Source: Paenibacillus sp. JJ-100 (GTDB lineage Bacteria > Bacillota > Bacilli > Paenibacillales > Paenibacillaceae). From it: a DNA stretch of 64,000 nt. The stretch spans positions 1,299,777-1,363,776 of the forward strand of contig NZ_CAOJCM010000002.1 in NCBI RefSeq assembly GCF_948329825.1, read 5' to 3'. Below, piece after piece: positions 34,036 to 44,213 of this stretch. Position numbers and translations under genes: made by a program. A model generated the notes under the pieces. That model worked only from the letters and a program-made list of their open reading frames with translations, had not been told where the DNA came from and did no database searches. The number at the start of each line of letters is the position of its first letter. Within the stretch, counting starts at the first letter, position 1.

Positions 34036-34257
34036 AGGGAGAGATTGCCCGTACAACCCGGTTTGGGTTGTGCATGAGGCGACGCCGAAGGAGTAAACCT
34101 GCCGACAAGCGGAGGTGAATCTCTCAGGCAAAAGGACTTTTACAGGACGCAACTCTGGAGAGAATCTATTCGTCCGTTATTGGACGTTTTTGATCACCCA
34201 AGGGGAAACCTGTCTTAATCAACGGCGGGGTAACTCTCAGGTACAAGGGACAGAGCC
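34036..34257 (+). promoter_or_regulatory. Tandem glycine riboswitch
   Basis: Two glycine aptamers in series. The first (about 34036-34138) shows the GGAGAGA start, GCCGAAGGAGTAAACC and CTCTCAGGCAAAAGGAC. The second (about 34156-34257) shows GGAGAGA, CAAGGGGAAACC and CTCTCAGGTACAAGGGACAG. Both match the conserved cores of the known family, joined by a short linker. The 3' end of the second aptamer overlaps the arm of the following terminator, so glycine binding should prevent termination and turn on gcvT-gcvPA-gcvPB. Confidence 0.96.
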
Positions 34258-34307
34258 TAAGAATACAGCGTGCTACTTGGCATGCCGGTTCTTTGGCCTG
34301 TCCTTTT
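34248..34307 (+). terminator. Riboswitch expression-platform terminator
   Basis: GGACAG-a-GCC and AAGAA (34248-34263) pair with TTCTT, GGC and CTGTCC (34289-34303), followed by TTTT. The first arm is shared with the closing stem of the second aptamer, giving mutually exclusive folds. Confidence 0.8.
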
Positions 34308-34459
34308 CCATTTTCCCCAAAAATGAATGGCAGGGTCTGGAATGATATGCTTTGCAGTCCGCTTCTCCGATCTGATGACACTTATTACGTTTAATTAAAG
34401 CTTCACAGAATCACGTTTCTATAACTTGGCCCGATTATGGACCATAACGAGGTGATTGG

Positions 34460-35602
34460 ATGTCCGCTTTGTTAAGAACCCCCCTATTTCCCCTATATAC
34501 ACAATATGAAGGTGTACGTTGCATCGATTTTGGTGGCTGGGAGTTACCTGTGCAGTTTAGTGGTATTCAAAAAGAACATGAAGCGGTGCGAGAGCGCGCT
34601 GGTTTATTTGATGTGTCTCACATGGGCGAATTCATCGTAACGGGTGAACAGGCTGAATCTTTTTTACAAAATATGACTACCAATGATGTCACGGCAATCA
34701 TGCCAGGTCAGGCACAATACACGTTCATGTGTTACCCCGATGGCGGTGTGGTGGATGATTTATTGATCTACAAGCTGGCGGAGCAACACTATATGCTGGT
34801 CGTCAACGCCTCTAATATCGATAAGGATTGGGCATGGTTGCAGGAGCACATGGTACCAGGCGTGAACATGACCAACGTCTCCAAGCAAACAGCGTTGCTT
34901 GCGCTTCAGGGCCCTCTGTCGGTCGAGATTCTTGCTAAGGTTACGGGTACAGGAGTGGACGCAGACTCTATCGAAACATTCCGCTTCGTACAGAATGCCG
35001 AGGTATGCGGAGTAGAGCTGCTGCTCTCACGAACCGGATATACCGGAGAAGATGGCTTCGAGCTGTATGTCGCAGCAGATCAGGCTGCTCACGTGTGGAA
35101 CGAACTGATGGAGGCGGGTGCTGACCTCGGTTTGGTTCCAGCAGGTCTTGGTGCACGCGATACACTGCGATTTGAAGCAAAGCTGCCTTTGTACGGTCAA
35201 GAGCTGTCACCAACAATCTCTCCACTTGAGGCTGGACTGGGCATGTTTGTGAAGTTAAATGCCGGGCCTTTTATTGGATACGAAGCTTTGTTACAGCAAA
35301 AAAATGACGGTCCTGCCCGCAAGCTCGTAGGTATTGAAGTGCTGGAGCGCGGTATCCCGCGTCCGCATTATCCGATCTATGCTGATGGCGTGCAGATTGG
35401 TGAAGTGACAACCGGAACACAGTCGCCAACCTTGAAGCGTAATCTGGGCCTCGCCCTGATTGACACCAAATATACAGCACTGGACACACCACTGGAGATT
35501 GAGATACGTGGCAAAAAGCTCAAAGCCCAGGTCGTTAAGACCCCTTTTCATAAACGGACACGCGCGTCAAAGACCCCTACTCAAGGAGCTGAGCAAGCAT
35601 GA
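34460..35602 (+). CDS. gcvT: Glycine cleavage system T protein (aminomethyltransferase)
   Basis: A 380-residue tetrahydrofolate-dependent aminomethyltransferase that releases ammonia from the H-protein-bound intermediate and forms 5,10-methylene-THF. The N-terminus has the folate-binding family motifs CIDFGGWELPVQFSGIQKEHEAVR and GLFDVSHMGE; SRTGYTGEDGFELY is in the middle and GARDTLRFEAKLPLYG follows. GAGGTGATT precedes the ATG at 34460. It overlaps gcvPA by four bases (ATGA at 35599-35602). First gene behind the glycine riboswitch. Confidence 0.97.
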   Translation: MSALLRTPLFPLYTQYEGVRCIDFGGWELPVQFSGIQKEHEAVRERAGLFDVSHMGEFIVTGEQAESFLQNMTTNDVTAIMPGQAQYTFMCYPDGGVVDDLLIYKLAEQHYMLVVNASNIDKDWAWLQEHMVPGVNMTNVSKQTALLALQGPLSVEILAKVTGTGVDADSIETFRFVQNAEVCGVELLLSRTGYTGEDGFELYVAADQAAHVWNELMEAGADLGLVPAGLGARDTLRFEAKLPLYGQELSPTISPLEAGLGMFVKLNAGPFIGYEALLQQKNDGPARKLVGIEVLERGIPRPHYPIYADGVQIGEVTTGTQSPTLKRNLGLALIDTKYTALDTPLEIEIRGKKLKAQVVKTPFHKRTRASKTPTQGAEQA

Positions 35603-36954
35603 GCAAGCACCGTTACATTCCGATGACTGAACAAGACCAGAGCGCAATGCTCGCCACGATTGGTGTGGATACGATTGAGGATCTGTTCCAAGATATTCCG
35701 CAAGAAATCCGTTATCAAGGCGAGCTACCTGTCTCCTCTAAGCTGGATGAATACGCACTAACACGCCACATGTCGAAACAGGCTGGCGCTAATGCCAATT
35801 TTGAGACACACGCCAGCTTTCTCGGTGCAGGCATCTATGATCATCACATCCCATCTGTAATCAATCATGTCATTTCCCGTTCAGAGTTCTATACCGCCTA
35901 TACCCCTTATCAGCCTGAAATCAGTCAAGGGGAGCTCCAGGCCATCTTCGAATTTCAATCTTATATCTGTGAGCTGACGGGTATGGCAGTAGCTAATGCC
36001 AGTATGTATGATGGTGCAACTGCTTTTGCAGAAGCTGGTAATCTAGCCGCCGCAGCCACACGCCGCAAACAGCTTATTGTATCCCGCACGGTTCATCCTG
36101 AAGCTCGTCAAGTTTTGCAAGCCTATGCGCATGGGCTAAGTCTCGAGATTGTAGAGGTAGGCTACAAAGACGGCGTTACGGATTGGGAAGCCTTGCAGGC
36201 AGCCATCTCGGACGATACTGCAGCGGTTATGATTCAAAGCCCGAACTTCTTTGGTGCCGTGGAAAATGTAAAACAGGCTGCCGACCTTGTGCACGCGCAC
36301 AAAGGCCTGCTCGTCGTCAGCGCTAACCCGCTGTCGCTCGGTTTGCTGGAAGCCCCAGGCAAGCTGGGTGCCGACATCGTGGTAGGCGATGCGCAGCCCC
36401 TCGGAATCGCCGCTTCGCTCGGCGGACCGACGTGCGGATACTTCGCCGTGTCCCAGGCTCATATGCGCCGGATTCCTGGTCGGATCGTTGGTCAGACGAC
36501 AGACCGCAACGGCAAACGTGGCTTCGTCCTGACGCTGCAAGCTCGCGAGCAGCACATCCGCCGCGAAAAAGCGACGTCCAACATCTGCTCCAATCAGGCA
36601 TTGCTGGCACTTAGCGCTTCTGTTTATATGTCTACCATGGGAAGACAAGGTATGATCGATGTCTCTGATCTAAATCTACAGAAGAGTCGCTATGCACTAA
36701 ATACGTTGAAAACTATTCCCGGTGTAAATCTTACATTCATTGCCCCTACGTTTAACGAGTTCGTCATTCAGCTTCCTGAAGGAACCGATGTGGACGCACT
36801 GCAGTTGAAACTGCTCGATGCAGGCTTCATCGGCGGTTATGAACTTGGTCGTGATTATCCGGAGCTTGCCGGACATATGCTCATCGCCGTTACTGAACGA
36901 CGCAGCAAAGAAGAGATCGACGAATTCGCACGTGTATTGGAGGGATCGTTGTGA
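35599..36954 (+). CDS. gcvPA: Glycine dehydrogenase (decarboxylating) subunit 1
   Basis: A 451-residue N-terminal-type subunit of the split P protein, the PLP enzyme that decarboxylates glycine. Conserved stretches are the start [57 protein letters not shown] (in two parts) and [10 protein letters not shown]. The lysine-bearing half is in gcvPB, as expected for the split bacterial form. It overlaps gcvT by four bases and gcvPB by four bases (GTGA). The stretch around 36300-36600 is distinctly GC-rich compared with its surroundings, with no other sign of transfer. Confidence 0.97.
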   Translation: MSKHRYIPMTEQDQSAMLATIGVDTIEDLFQDIPQEIRYQGELPVSSKLDEYALTRHMSKQAGANANFETHASFLGAGIYDHHIPSVINHVISRSEFYTAYTPYQPEISQGELQAIFEFQSYICELTGMAVANASMYDGATAFAEAGNLAAAATRRKQLIVSRTVHPEARQVLQAYAHGLSLEIVEVGYKDGVTDWEALQAAISDDTAAVMIQSPNFFGAVENVKQAADLVHAHKGLLVVSANPLSLGLLEAPGKLGADIVVGDAQPLGIAASLGGPTCGYFAVSQAHMRRIPGRIVGQTTDRNGKRGFVLTLQAREQHIRREKATSNICSNQALLALSASVYMSTMGRQGMIDVSDLNLQKSRYALNTLKTIPGVNLTFIAPTFNEFVIQLPEGTDVDALQLKLLDAGFIGGYELGRDYPELAGHMLIAVTERRSKEEIDEFARVLEGSL

Positions 36955-38543
36955 CTCATGAGACGACTACAAAAGCAACAGTTGCTGGTACTTCATCAGA
37001 AACATCTGAAACAAACCAGGCATTGAATCAGCAATCTGGGGTCGATGCACAAGTAACCACGTTTAGTCCACAAGCAGCGTCATCCGTCGCTCCTGAACAA
37101 ACATTGATTTTCGAACTAAGCAGTCCTGGACGTGTGGCCTATTCCCTCCCGGAATGTGATGTTCCTCGCCAAGACGCGGGCACGTTGATTCCCCAGGAAA
37201 TGCTGCGCTCCGAAGCGGCAGCCTTACCTGAAGTGTTTGAAGTAGATGTCATCCGACACTATACAGCACTATCTCGCCGGAACTTCGGGGTTGATAACGG
37301 GTTTTATCCACTTGGCTCCTGTACGATGAAATATAACCCTAAGATTAACGAGGATGTTGCACGTTATAACGGTTTCGCCAAAATCCATCCGTATCAGCAT
37401 GAATCCAGTCTTCAAGGTGCTCTTGAACTGCTCCATATCTTACAGAATGATCTGGCAGGGCTGACAGGTATGGATGCAGTAACACTACAGCCTGCTGCCG
37501 GTGCCCATGGTGAATGGACGGGGTTAATGATGATTCGGGCTTATCATGAAAGTCGTGGTGAGCTGCGCACCAAGGTTATCGTACCCGATTCCTCCCATGG
37601 CACGAACCCGGCCAGCGCAACGGTTGCCGGATTCGAAACGGTCACGATCCCCTCTCGTACGGATGGATTGGTCGATCTGGATGCTCTACGGGCAGCGGTA
37701 GGTTCAGATACGGCAGCACTCATGCTGACTAATCCGAACACCCTCGGTTTATTCGAGAAGGATATTCAGGAGATTGCCAATATTGTACACGAAGCTGGAG
37801 GGCTGCTGTATTATGACGGAGCAAACTCCAACGCTATTATGGGTATTACACGTCCGGGTGATATGGGCTTTGATGTCGTGCATCTGAACTTGCACAAAAC
37901 GATGAGCACGCCTCATGGTGGTGGTGGCCCTGGTGCAGGTCCGGTTGGTGTGAAGAGTCGCCTGATTCCATTCCTGCCTAAACCAATGGTTGTTCAAAAT
38001 GACCAGGGCGTGTACGCGCTGGATTACGAAGGAGACCAATCCATCGGCCGGGTAAAAGCCTATTATGGTAACTTTGGCATCTTGGTACGTGCCTATGCCT
38101 ACATTCGCACCTATGGACCAGAAGGTCTACGCCGTGTATCTGAATGTGCGGTCCTGAACGCCAACTATATGATGGCTCGTCTGGCACCTCATTACGAGAT
38201 TCCATATCCTGGCGTGTGCAAACATGAATTTGTTATGTCAGGCCGCGGTCTGAAACAGTACGGTGTGCGCACACTCGATGTAGCCAAACGCTTACTGGAC
38301 TTTGGATATCACCCGCCAACGATCTACTTCCCGCTGAATGTCGAGGAGTGCATTATGATCGAGCCAACGGAAACTGAGAGCAAAGAAACGCTGGATGGGT
38401 TCATAGATACGATGATTCGGATCGCCAAGGAAGCAGAAGAAACTCCTGAATTGGTGCTGAATGCCCCTTACGGCACACCAGTTACTCGTTTGGATGAAAC
38501 GACTGCAGCACGTAAACCGGTATTGAACTGTGCTTGCAGCTAA
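36951..38543 (+). CDS. gcvPB: Glycine dehydrogenase (decarboxylating) subunit 2
   Basis: A 530-residue PLP-binding subunit of the split P protein. The lysine that binds PLP is in [26 protein letters not shown] and [14 protein letters not shown] are typical. The start is GTG at 36951 inside the end of gcvPA (four-base overlap). The first 45 or so residues (Thr/Ser/Gln-rich, [20 protein letters not shown]) form a low-complexity extension before the conserved [16 protein letters not shown]; most family members are near 485-490 residues. An internal start cannot be excluded but lacks a better ribosome binding site. A terminator follows. Confidence 0.96.
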   Translation: MTHETTTKATVAGTSSETSETNQALNQQSGVDAQVTTFSPQAASSVAPEQTLIFELSSPGRVAYSLPECDVPRQDAGTLIPQEMLRSEAAALPEVFEVDVIRHYTALSRRNFGVDNGFYPLGSCTMKYNPKINEDVARYNGFAKIHPYQHESSLQGALELLHILQNDLAGLTGMDAVTLQPAAGAHGEWTGLMMIRAYHESRGELRTKVIVPDSSHGTNPASATVAGFETVTIPSRTDGLVDLDALRAAVGSDTAALMLTNPNTLGLFEKDIQEIANIVHEAGGLLYYDGANSNAIMGITRPGDMGFDVVHLNLHKTMSTPHGGGGPGAGPVGVKSRLIPFLPKPMVVQNDQGVYALDYEGDQSIGRVKAYYGNFGILVRAYAYIRTYGPEGLRRVSECAVLNANYMMARLAPHYEIPYPGVCKHEFVMSGRGLKQYGVRTLDVAKRLLDFGYHPPTIYFPLNVEECIMIEPTETESKETLDGFIDTMIRIAKEAEETPELVLNAPYGTPVTRLDETTAARKPVLNCACS

Positions 38544-38595
38544 GATTCCTTTCCTCATTTAAAAACCGTGAATAGGGTTGATTCCCTTAAATACT

Positions 38596-38641
38596 CCCCT
38601 TGTGTATTGATGAGGTTGTTCTCATACTACAAGGGGTTTTT
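38596..38641 (+). terminator. Rho-independent terminator of the gcv operon
   Basis: CCCCTTGT (38596-38603) with ACAAGGGG (38628-38635), extended by TGATGAG/CTCATA pairing, followed by TTTTT. Confidence 0.9.
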
Positions 38642-38683
38642 ATGTTTCATATAGTGGTCCGTCACGTTTCTCTCCTAAACAAA

Positions 38684-38721
38684 CAAAAAGAGCCGATATC
38701 CACTGTATCGTGGACACCGGC
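38684..38721 (-). terminator. Rho-independent terminator of ptsI
   Basis: Stem 38692-38703 with 38710-38721 (GCCG and ATCCAC pairings, two mismatches), then TCTTTTTG on the minus strand, about 85 bases after the ptsI stop. Confidence 0.8.
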
Positions 38722-38804
38722 AATATTGCTGCACCTAAGCAGCCTTTAATCGGAAAAAGAAAAAGAAAGACCTTAGATCCGGAGGAAACTCCGGTAAATT
38801 AAGC

Positions 38805-40511
38805 TTAAATGCTTTGTACGAGTTCAACCACTTGTTCAGCGGTTTGCATCTCCAGAGCTTTGGCAGCCAGTTCCTGCATGTCCGCACGGGACAGCTTAGT
38901 AATTTGGCTACGTGCTGGCAGAATAGAAGTTGCGCTCATGCTGAACTCATCCAATCCAAGACCAAGCAACAATGGAATTGCTGTTTCGTCTCCTGCCATC
39001 TCACCGCACATACCAACCCACTTACCTTCACGATGCGCTGCATCGATTACCATTTTAATCAAACGCAAAATGGCAGGGTTGTATGGCTGATACAAATAAG
39101 ATACACGCTCGTTCATCCGGTCAGCAGCCATCGTGTACTGAATCAGATCGTTCGTACCGATACTGAAGAAGTCGACTTCTTTAGCGAATTGATCCGCCAT
39201 TACAGCTGTTGAAGGAATTTCGACCATGATCCCCAGTTGAATACTATCGGAAACAGCAATACCTTCAGCGACCAGCTTTTCCTTCTCTTCGAGCAGGACA
39301 GCTTTTGCTTCACGGAATTCACCCAGCGTTGCGATCATCGGGAACATGACACGCAAGTTTCCATGTACACTTGCACGCAGCAATGCACGCAATTGTGTAC
39401 GGAAGATATCCAGACGGTCCAGACACAGTCGAACTGCGCGGAAGCCGAGGAATGGATTCATTTCTTTTGGCAGATCCAGGTAAGGAAGCTCTTTGTCCCC
39501 ACCGATATCGAGTGTACGCACTACTACCGGTTTGCCTTCCATTTTTTCAAGTACCGCTTTGTAAGCATTGTACTGAATTTCTTCGGAAGGAAGCTTGTCT
39601 CTACCCATGTACAGGAACTCGGTACGGTAAAGGCCTACAGCCTCGCCGCCGTTCTCCAATACACCTGTTACATCATTCGGTGTACCGATGTTTGCAGCCA
39701 GTTCCACGTGAACGTTATCCAACGTAACCGTTGGTTCGTCACGCAATTTTCTCCACTCCGCACGTTGTGCATCATACTGTTCCTGTTTGGCACGGTATTC
39801 AGCAACAACATCGTCCGTAGGATTAACGAGAACATGTCCATCCAGACCGTCAACGATAATCAAGTCACCTTGTTTCGCTTGAGCCAAGATATCCTTCGTT
39901 CCAACCACAGCCGGAATCTCAAGGGAACGAGCCATAATTGCAGAGTGAGAAGTACGTCCACCAATGTTCGTTGCAAAACCTTTAACAAAATTGCGGTTCA
40001 ATTGAGCTGTGTCAGAAGGCGTCAGATCCTCCGCAAGCACGATGACTTCTTCACTGATCTCAGCTGGACTCATGAAGTCGATGCCAAGCAAGTGATTTAG
40101 CACACGCTTAGTGACATCACGCATGTCTGCCGCACGTTCCTGCAAATATTCACTTTTCATGTTTTCAAACATGGAAATGAATTGCGATGCAGTATCATTG
40201 AGTGCATATTCTGCGTTCACCATTTCATCAGCAATTTTGGCTTTCACCGGATCAATCAGTTCCGGGTCATCCAGAATAAGCAAGTGGGATGCAAAAATCT
40301 CTGCTTTTTTCTCACCAAGCTCTTGTAAAGTACGCTCTTTGATCGCCTCGAGCTCAGCCCGGGATTTACCCAAAGCTGAGTCAAGTTTAGCGATCTCTGC
40401 GTCAACGTCGTTAATCTGGCGTTTTTCTACAGAGTAGTCAGGATGCTCCAAGATAAACGCCTTGGCGATAGCAATACCCGCCGAAGCCGCGATCCCAGAA
40501 ACATTAAGCAT
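38805..40511 (-). CDS. ptsI: PTS enzyme I (phosphoenolpyruvate-protein phosphotransferase)
   Basis: A 568-residue cytoplasmic enzyme that takes phosphate from PEP and passes it to HPr. The phospho-histidine is in [21 protein letters not shown]. The C-terminal PEP-binding barrel shows [24 protein letters not shown] and the active-site cysteine region [10 protein letters not shown]. The ATG at 40511 gives the canonical start [12 protein letters not shown] and overlaps the end of ptsH by eight bases; a longer in-frame start at 40544 lies deeper inside ptsH. Last gene of the ptsG-ptsH-ptsI group. Confidence 0.97.
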   Translation of the reverse strand: MLNVSGIAASAGIAIAKAFILEHPDYSVEKRQINDVDAEIAKLDSALGKSRAELEAIKERTLQELGEKKAEIFASHLLILDDPELIDPVKAKIADEMVNAEYALNDTASQFISMFENMKSEYLQERAADMRDVTKRVLNHLLGIDFMSPAEISEEVIVLAEDLTPSDTAQLNRNFVKGFATNIGGRTSHSAIMARSLEIPAVVGTKDILAQAKQGDLIIVDGLDGHVLVNPTDDVVAEYRAKQEQYDAQRAEWRKLRDEPTVTLDNVHVELAANIGTPNDVTGVLENGGEAVGLYRTEFLYMGRDKLPSEEIQYNAYKAVLEKMEGKPVVVRTLDIGGDKELPYLDLPKEMNPFLGFRAVRLCLDRLDIFRTQLRALLRASVHGNLRVMFPMIATLGEFREAKAVLLEEKEKLVAEGIAVSDSIQLGIMVEIPSTAVMADQFAKEVDFFSIGTNDLIQYTMAADRMNERVSYLYQPYNPAILRLIKMVIDAAHREGKWVGMCGEMAGDETAIPLLLGLGLDEFSMSATSILPARSQITKLSRADMQELAAKALEMQTAEQVVELVQSI

Positions 40512-40779
40512 TAATTTCGCCCAACCCTTCGTTAACCATAACATCAGTCAGAGCTTGAAGAGCTTCAGCTTCGCCTTCACCTTCAACGATGATGCTGATA
40601 GTGTCACCTTGCTCCAGGCCGAGGGAAAGAACACCCAGAATGGATTTCAATGTTACTTTTTTGCCGTTAGCTTCTGCAAAGGATTCTGCACCTTTGAATT
40701 TGTTAGCTGTATTTACCAGAGCTGTCGCTGGACGTGCGTGGATACCATCTTCGTCTGTAATTCTGAATGTTTGTTGCAT
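40504..40779 (-). CDS. ptsH: Phosphocarrier protein HPr
   Basis: A 91-residue general PTS phosphocarrier. His14 in the motif [12 protein letters not shown] is the site phosphorylated by enzyme I (usually numbered 15). Ser46 in [11 protein letters not shown] is the regulatory serine phosphorylated by HPr kinase in Firmicutes, making HPr-Ser-P the CcpA co-repressor. The start at 40779 gives the usual length and start ([12 protein letters not shown]); GAG at nine bases is a modest ribosome binding site. It lies 77 bases after ptsG and overlaps ptsI. Confidence 0.97.
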   Translation of the reverse strand: MQQTFRITDEDGIHARPATALVNTANKFKGAESFAEANGKKVTLKSILGVLSLGLEQGDTISIIVEGEGEAEALQALTDVMVNEGLGEINA

Positions 40780-40856
40780 TACAATCATCTCGCTTTCAGT
40801 AGTTTAGTATAGGCATTGCATATATTTACACTTGCTTGCCATCGATGTATCAATTC

Positions 40857-42911
40857 TTATTTTATCTCAATGATTGGCTGATCGCCAACTTTGAGCACGC
40901 CACTCTTCTTGAGTGTAATCGTAGAGCCTTCTGGCAGGTTGGTGAAGATTACTGGAGAAATAATGGATGGAGCATTTGCTTTCACATATTCCAGATCCAC
41001 TTCCATAATCGGTTGACCGGCAGATACCAGATCACCTTCCTGAACTAGTACGTTGAAACCTTGACCTTTCAGTTTCACCGTATTGACACCGATGTGAACA
41101 AGTACTTCCTTGCCACCATCGGACATAATTCCAACGGCATGTTTGCTTGGAAATACATTAAATACTTTACCATACACAGGGGATGTAATTGTTCCGTCAT
41201 GTGGCAAAATAGCGAACCCGTCACCTGTCATTTTTTCGGCAAAGACCGGATCAGGCACGTTGGTAATATCCAGCAGTTCACCATTCACTGGCATAACGAT
41301 ATCCTCTGGAACGATGCGCTCACCTTGTTCTCCTTCCGCTTTTTCCTCTTCAGGAGTCGGTTGAACATCAGCGGCTGGAGCTGGAGCAGGTGTACGTCCT
41401 GCGATGATATCTTGCATTTGGGATTTAATCGTATCGGAACGTGTTCCGAAGATGGCTTGAACATTATTACCCACTTCAAGCACACCAGATGCACCCAATT
41501 GTTTCAAACGGTCTTTTTTTACATTGGCTTTCTCATTCACTTCAATCCGCAAACGAGTAATACATGCATCCAGATGTTTAATGTTTTCCTTGCCGCCAAA
41601 GGCTTCAAGAATGTTATGCGGTAAATCATCCGTCGAAGTTGTGGAACCGTCAGATGAAGATTCCGCAGATGCTTCTTCACGTCCTGGTGTTTTGAGGTTG
41701 AACTTGCGAATGATGAATCGGAATCCGACGTAGTAGATCACAGCAAGAATTAAACCAACGATAATCACGTTCCACCATGGCGTACGGTTTGGAATGATAC
41801 CGAAGATCAGGAAGTCGATGAAACCACCGGAGAAGGTCATCCCGATTTTGACTTCAAGCAACTGCATCGTCATGAAAGACAGACCTGCAAAGATACAGTG
41901 TACAGCAAACAAAATTGGCGCTACGAACAGGAACGAGAACTCCAGTGGTTCTGTAATCCCTGTCAGGAATGATGTCAGCGCAGCAGAACCCATGATACCT
42001 GCAACATATTTTTTATGCTCAGGTCTAGCTTCATGGTACATCGCAAGTGCGGCTGCTGGCAAACCGAACATCATGAACGGGAATTTACCAACTTGGAATG
42101 TTCCCGCAGTCAGTGCAACTCCATCACGCAGCTGGCTGAAGAAAATCTTTTGGTCCCCGCGAATGACATCGCCGGCCTTATTCACATACTCACCGAACTC
42201 AAACCAGAATGGAGAGTAGAAGATGTGATGCAAACCAAATGGGATCAGTGACCGTTCAACTACACCGAAAATGAAAGCCGACAATGTCGGACTTGTATCC
42301 ACCATAAAGTGAGAAACGGCATTCAGACCATTTTGGATTGGAGGCCAGATGACCACAAGTAGCAAACCGATGATCAAGGAAACGACCGATGTAACAATAG
42401 GAACAAAGCGTTTACCTGCAAAGAAACCGAGGTAAGACGGTAGTTCAATTTTGAAGAACCGATTGTAACACAGTGCGGCGGCGATACCTATAATGATACC
42501 TCCAAATACCCCTGTGCTTAATGTAGGAATACCCAGAACATATGCATAACCCGGCACCTCACCAATCATAGCAGGTGTAACACCTACGGCAGAACCCAGA
42601 GTTACGTTCATGACCAGGTAACCGATGATGGCTGCAAGTCCAGCAACCCCTTCACCGCCAGCCAGTCCGACGGCTACGCCGACAGCAAACAGCAATGCCA
42701 GATTATCAAATACGATCTGACCTGCGTTCATCATGATCGTTGCAATCGAGTTTACCCAAGGGGTATCGAGTGCAGTAACATATTGCAGAAAATCTGGGTT
42801 AACAAGCATGTTACCAATTCCGAGCAGCAAACCTGCCGCTGGCAAAATGGCTACAGGCAGCATAAGAGCTTTACCTACTCTTTGCAATACACCAAAAAGC
42901 TTTTTAAACAT
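40857..42911 (-). CDS. ptsG: PTS glucose-specific enzyme IICBA
   Basis: A 684-residue glucose permease in the order IIC-IIB-IIA. IIC (about 1-400) is multi-spanning (MLPVAILPAAGLLLGIGNML near the start). IIB has its phospho-cysteine in HLDACITRLRIEV (about 480). IIA (about 550-684) has its histidine in VLVHIGVNTVKLKGQGF. It imports glucose as glucose 6-phosphate. The ATG at 42911 starts MFKKLFGVLQRVGKAL, with AAAGGAAG upstream; longer in-frame starts enter the leader terminator. The upstream leader has a RAT site and terminator controlled by GlcT. Confidence 0.97.
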   Translation of the reverse strand: MFKKLFGVLQRVGKALMLPVAILPAAGLLLGIGNMLVNPDFLQYVTALDTPWVNSIATIMMNAGQIVFDNLALLFAVGVAVGLAGGEGVAGLAAIIGYLVMNVTLGSAVGVTPAMIGEVPGYAYVLGIPTLSTGVFGGIIIGIAAALCYNRFFKIELPSYLGFFAGKRFVPIVTSVVSLIIGLLLVVIWPPIQNGLNAVSHFMVDTSPTLSAFIFGVVERSLIPFGLHHIFYSPFWFEFGEYVNKAGDVIRGDQKIFFSQLRDGVALTAGTFQVGKFPFMMFGLPAAALAMYHEARPEHKKYVAGIMGSAALTSFLTGITEPLEFSFLFVAPILFAVHCIFAGLSFMTMQLLEVKIGMTFSGGFIDFLIFGIIPNRTPWWNVIIVGLILAVIYYVGFRFIIRKFNLKTPGREEASAESSSDGSTTSTDDLPHNILEAFGGKENIKHLDACITRLRIEVNEKANVKKDRLKQLGASGVLEVGNNVQAIFGTRSDTIKSQMQDIIAGRTPAPAPAADVQPTPEEEKAEGEQGERIVPEDIVMPVNGELLDITNVPDPVFAEKMTGDGFAILPHDGTITSPVYGKVFNVFPSKHAVGIMSDGGKEVLVHIGVNTVKLKGQGFNVLVQEGDLVSAGQPIMEVDLEYVKANAPSIISPVIFTNLPEGSTITLKKSGVLKVGDQPIIEIK

Positions 42912-42967
42912 GGCGTCGCTTCTTCCTTTCACATGAGTTATATGTCGTGATACAAGCAAGGGAACAC

Positions 42968-43064
42968 AAAAAAGGCATGAACTAATAAAAGTGAACTGTG
43001 CCAACCTTAGGGTATAGCATACCCGTAAAAAGGTAGAACAATCACACTCAAATTAACTCATGCC
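42968..43064 (-). terminator. ptsG leader terminator controlled by GlcT
   Basis: On the minus strand, GGCATGAGTTAAT (from 43064) pairs with ATTAGTTCATGCC (ending at 42974) as a 13-bp stem including two G-U pairs, followed by TTTTTT. An inner hairpin (GGGTAT/ATACCC) fills part of the loop. The first arm overlaps the RAT sequence. Confidence 0.85.
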
Positions 43065-43083
43065 TGATCGAGTCAGTAACACG
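43051..43083 (-). promoter_or_regulatory. RAT (ribonucleic antiterminator) site for GlcT
   Basis: The minus strand reads CGTGTTACTGACTCGATCAG followed by GCATGAGTT, closely matching the ptsG RAT of Bacillus subtilis as I know it. Its last part is the first arm of the terminator, so GlcT binding would prevent termination when glucose is present. Confidence 0.9.
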
Positions 43084-43199
43084 TCGCTTATGTTTATTCA
43101 GTTGCTTGATTACGGTCATCATTGTAGCATCACTTAAATTGTATTGCAAGCCTTTACAGAAAAAAAGATCTTTTAAATGTTACTCCAGAGCAGATCTCC

Positions 43200-44051
43200 C
43201 TATTGTTCTTCTTCTTTCCTCTGATTCAGCCGCTGCAGATGTATGGTTAAATAGCCAACTTCTGCCGGATAAACAGGCAGTTTTAACCGTTTTTCCATCA
43301 CTTTGGTCAGCTTCCATGCAAGCGAGTACATTTCAGGATACTCCAATTTAAGCAGGGAGTCGAGCTTGTGAAGTTCCTCCACTTTATCTCCACGGCGTAT
43401 GCGTTCCAGAGCAAAGCGAAGATGGGTTAAAAGACGAGAATAGTCTAGTGACTGTGTCTCAAAAGAATAATTCAATCGCTCTGCAACTAAGCTCACCAAA
43501 TCCGCAATTAACTGCGAATGCTCACGCACCTGGGATATATTCTGATTCGTTACCGCACTATATATATGCAGAGCAACAAATCCAATCTCATCCTGGCCGA
43601 GATCGACGCCCATCCTTTCTTTTATTAAACGAACAGCGTATTCCCCCATCCGATACTCAGCAGGGTAAATCTCCCGTGTTTCATATAAAAAAGGATTTTG
43701 AATGACAATGCCCTGCTCTTTGCGTTTGAGTGCAAAAGAGATATGATCCGTTAGAGCAATATGAATATGTTCATTAAGCGGTACGTCCGTACGCTCGGAG
43801 ATGTACGTAATGACTTCGTTGATAATCTCGATTAAAGCCTCATCCACCTGTGGAAGAAGTTGCTTGTATTGCTCCTGTTCCTGCTGGTTTTTCAAAATAA
43901 ACATCTTCTCCACAGCCGCCAGTGGAATATCATCATTCGGCTTCCGGTTAAAACCGATCCCCTTACCAATGACAACAACTTCGCCGTGCTCAGGATGCTG
44001 TGCAATGATTACGTTATTATTTAGGGCTTTGTCTACATGCAGGCTGCTCAT
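43200..44051 (-). CDS. glcT: BglG-family transcription antiterminator GlcT
   Basis: A 283-residue RNA-binding antiterminator. An N-terminal co-antiterminator domain (about 1-58: LHVDKALNNNVIIAQHPEHGEVVVIGKGIGF, in two parts) binds the RAT. Two PRD domains follow with conserved histidines (NEHIHIALTDHISFALKR in PRD1, IGFVALHIYSAVTN at the end of PRD1 and VGYLTIHLQRL in PRD2), through which the glucose PTS and HPr control activity. The start is the ATG at 44051, with AGAGGTG upstream. Location directly before ptsG, whose leader carries a matching RAT, makes the assignment secure. Confidence 0.96.
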   Translation of the reverse strand: MSSLHVDKALNNNVIIAQHPEHGEVVVIGKGIGFNRKPNDDIPLAAVEKMFILKNQQEQEQYKQLLPQVDEALIEIINEVITYISERTDVPLNEHIHIALTDHISFALKRKEQGIVIQNPFLYETREIYPAEYRMGEYAVRLIKERMGVDLGQDEIGFVALHIYSAVTNQNISQVREHSQLIADLVSLVAERLNYSFETQSLDYSRLLTHLRFALERIRRGDKVEELHKLDSLLKLEYPEMYSLAWKLTKVMEKRLKLPVYPAEVGYLTIHLQRLNQRKEEEQ

Positions 44052-44213
44052 TTTTGCACCTCTTTTTTTCACACCATCTTGGATGTGCTGCACACATCTT
44101 ACTGCAAACAAAAAAACATCCGGAGCGGGCAATGCGCGCCGGACGTCTGCTTAAAAAGTAACAAAATTTCGCCCTAAGGTCAATAGACCACTGTGTAATC
44201 TTACAGCTATTCT

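Noticed and set aside
39237..40100. 287-codon open frame antisense to ptsI
   Set aside because: Entirely inside a highly conserved gene on the other strand; Cys/His/Phe-rich composition typical of an antisense shadow.
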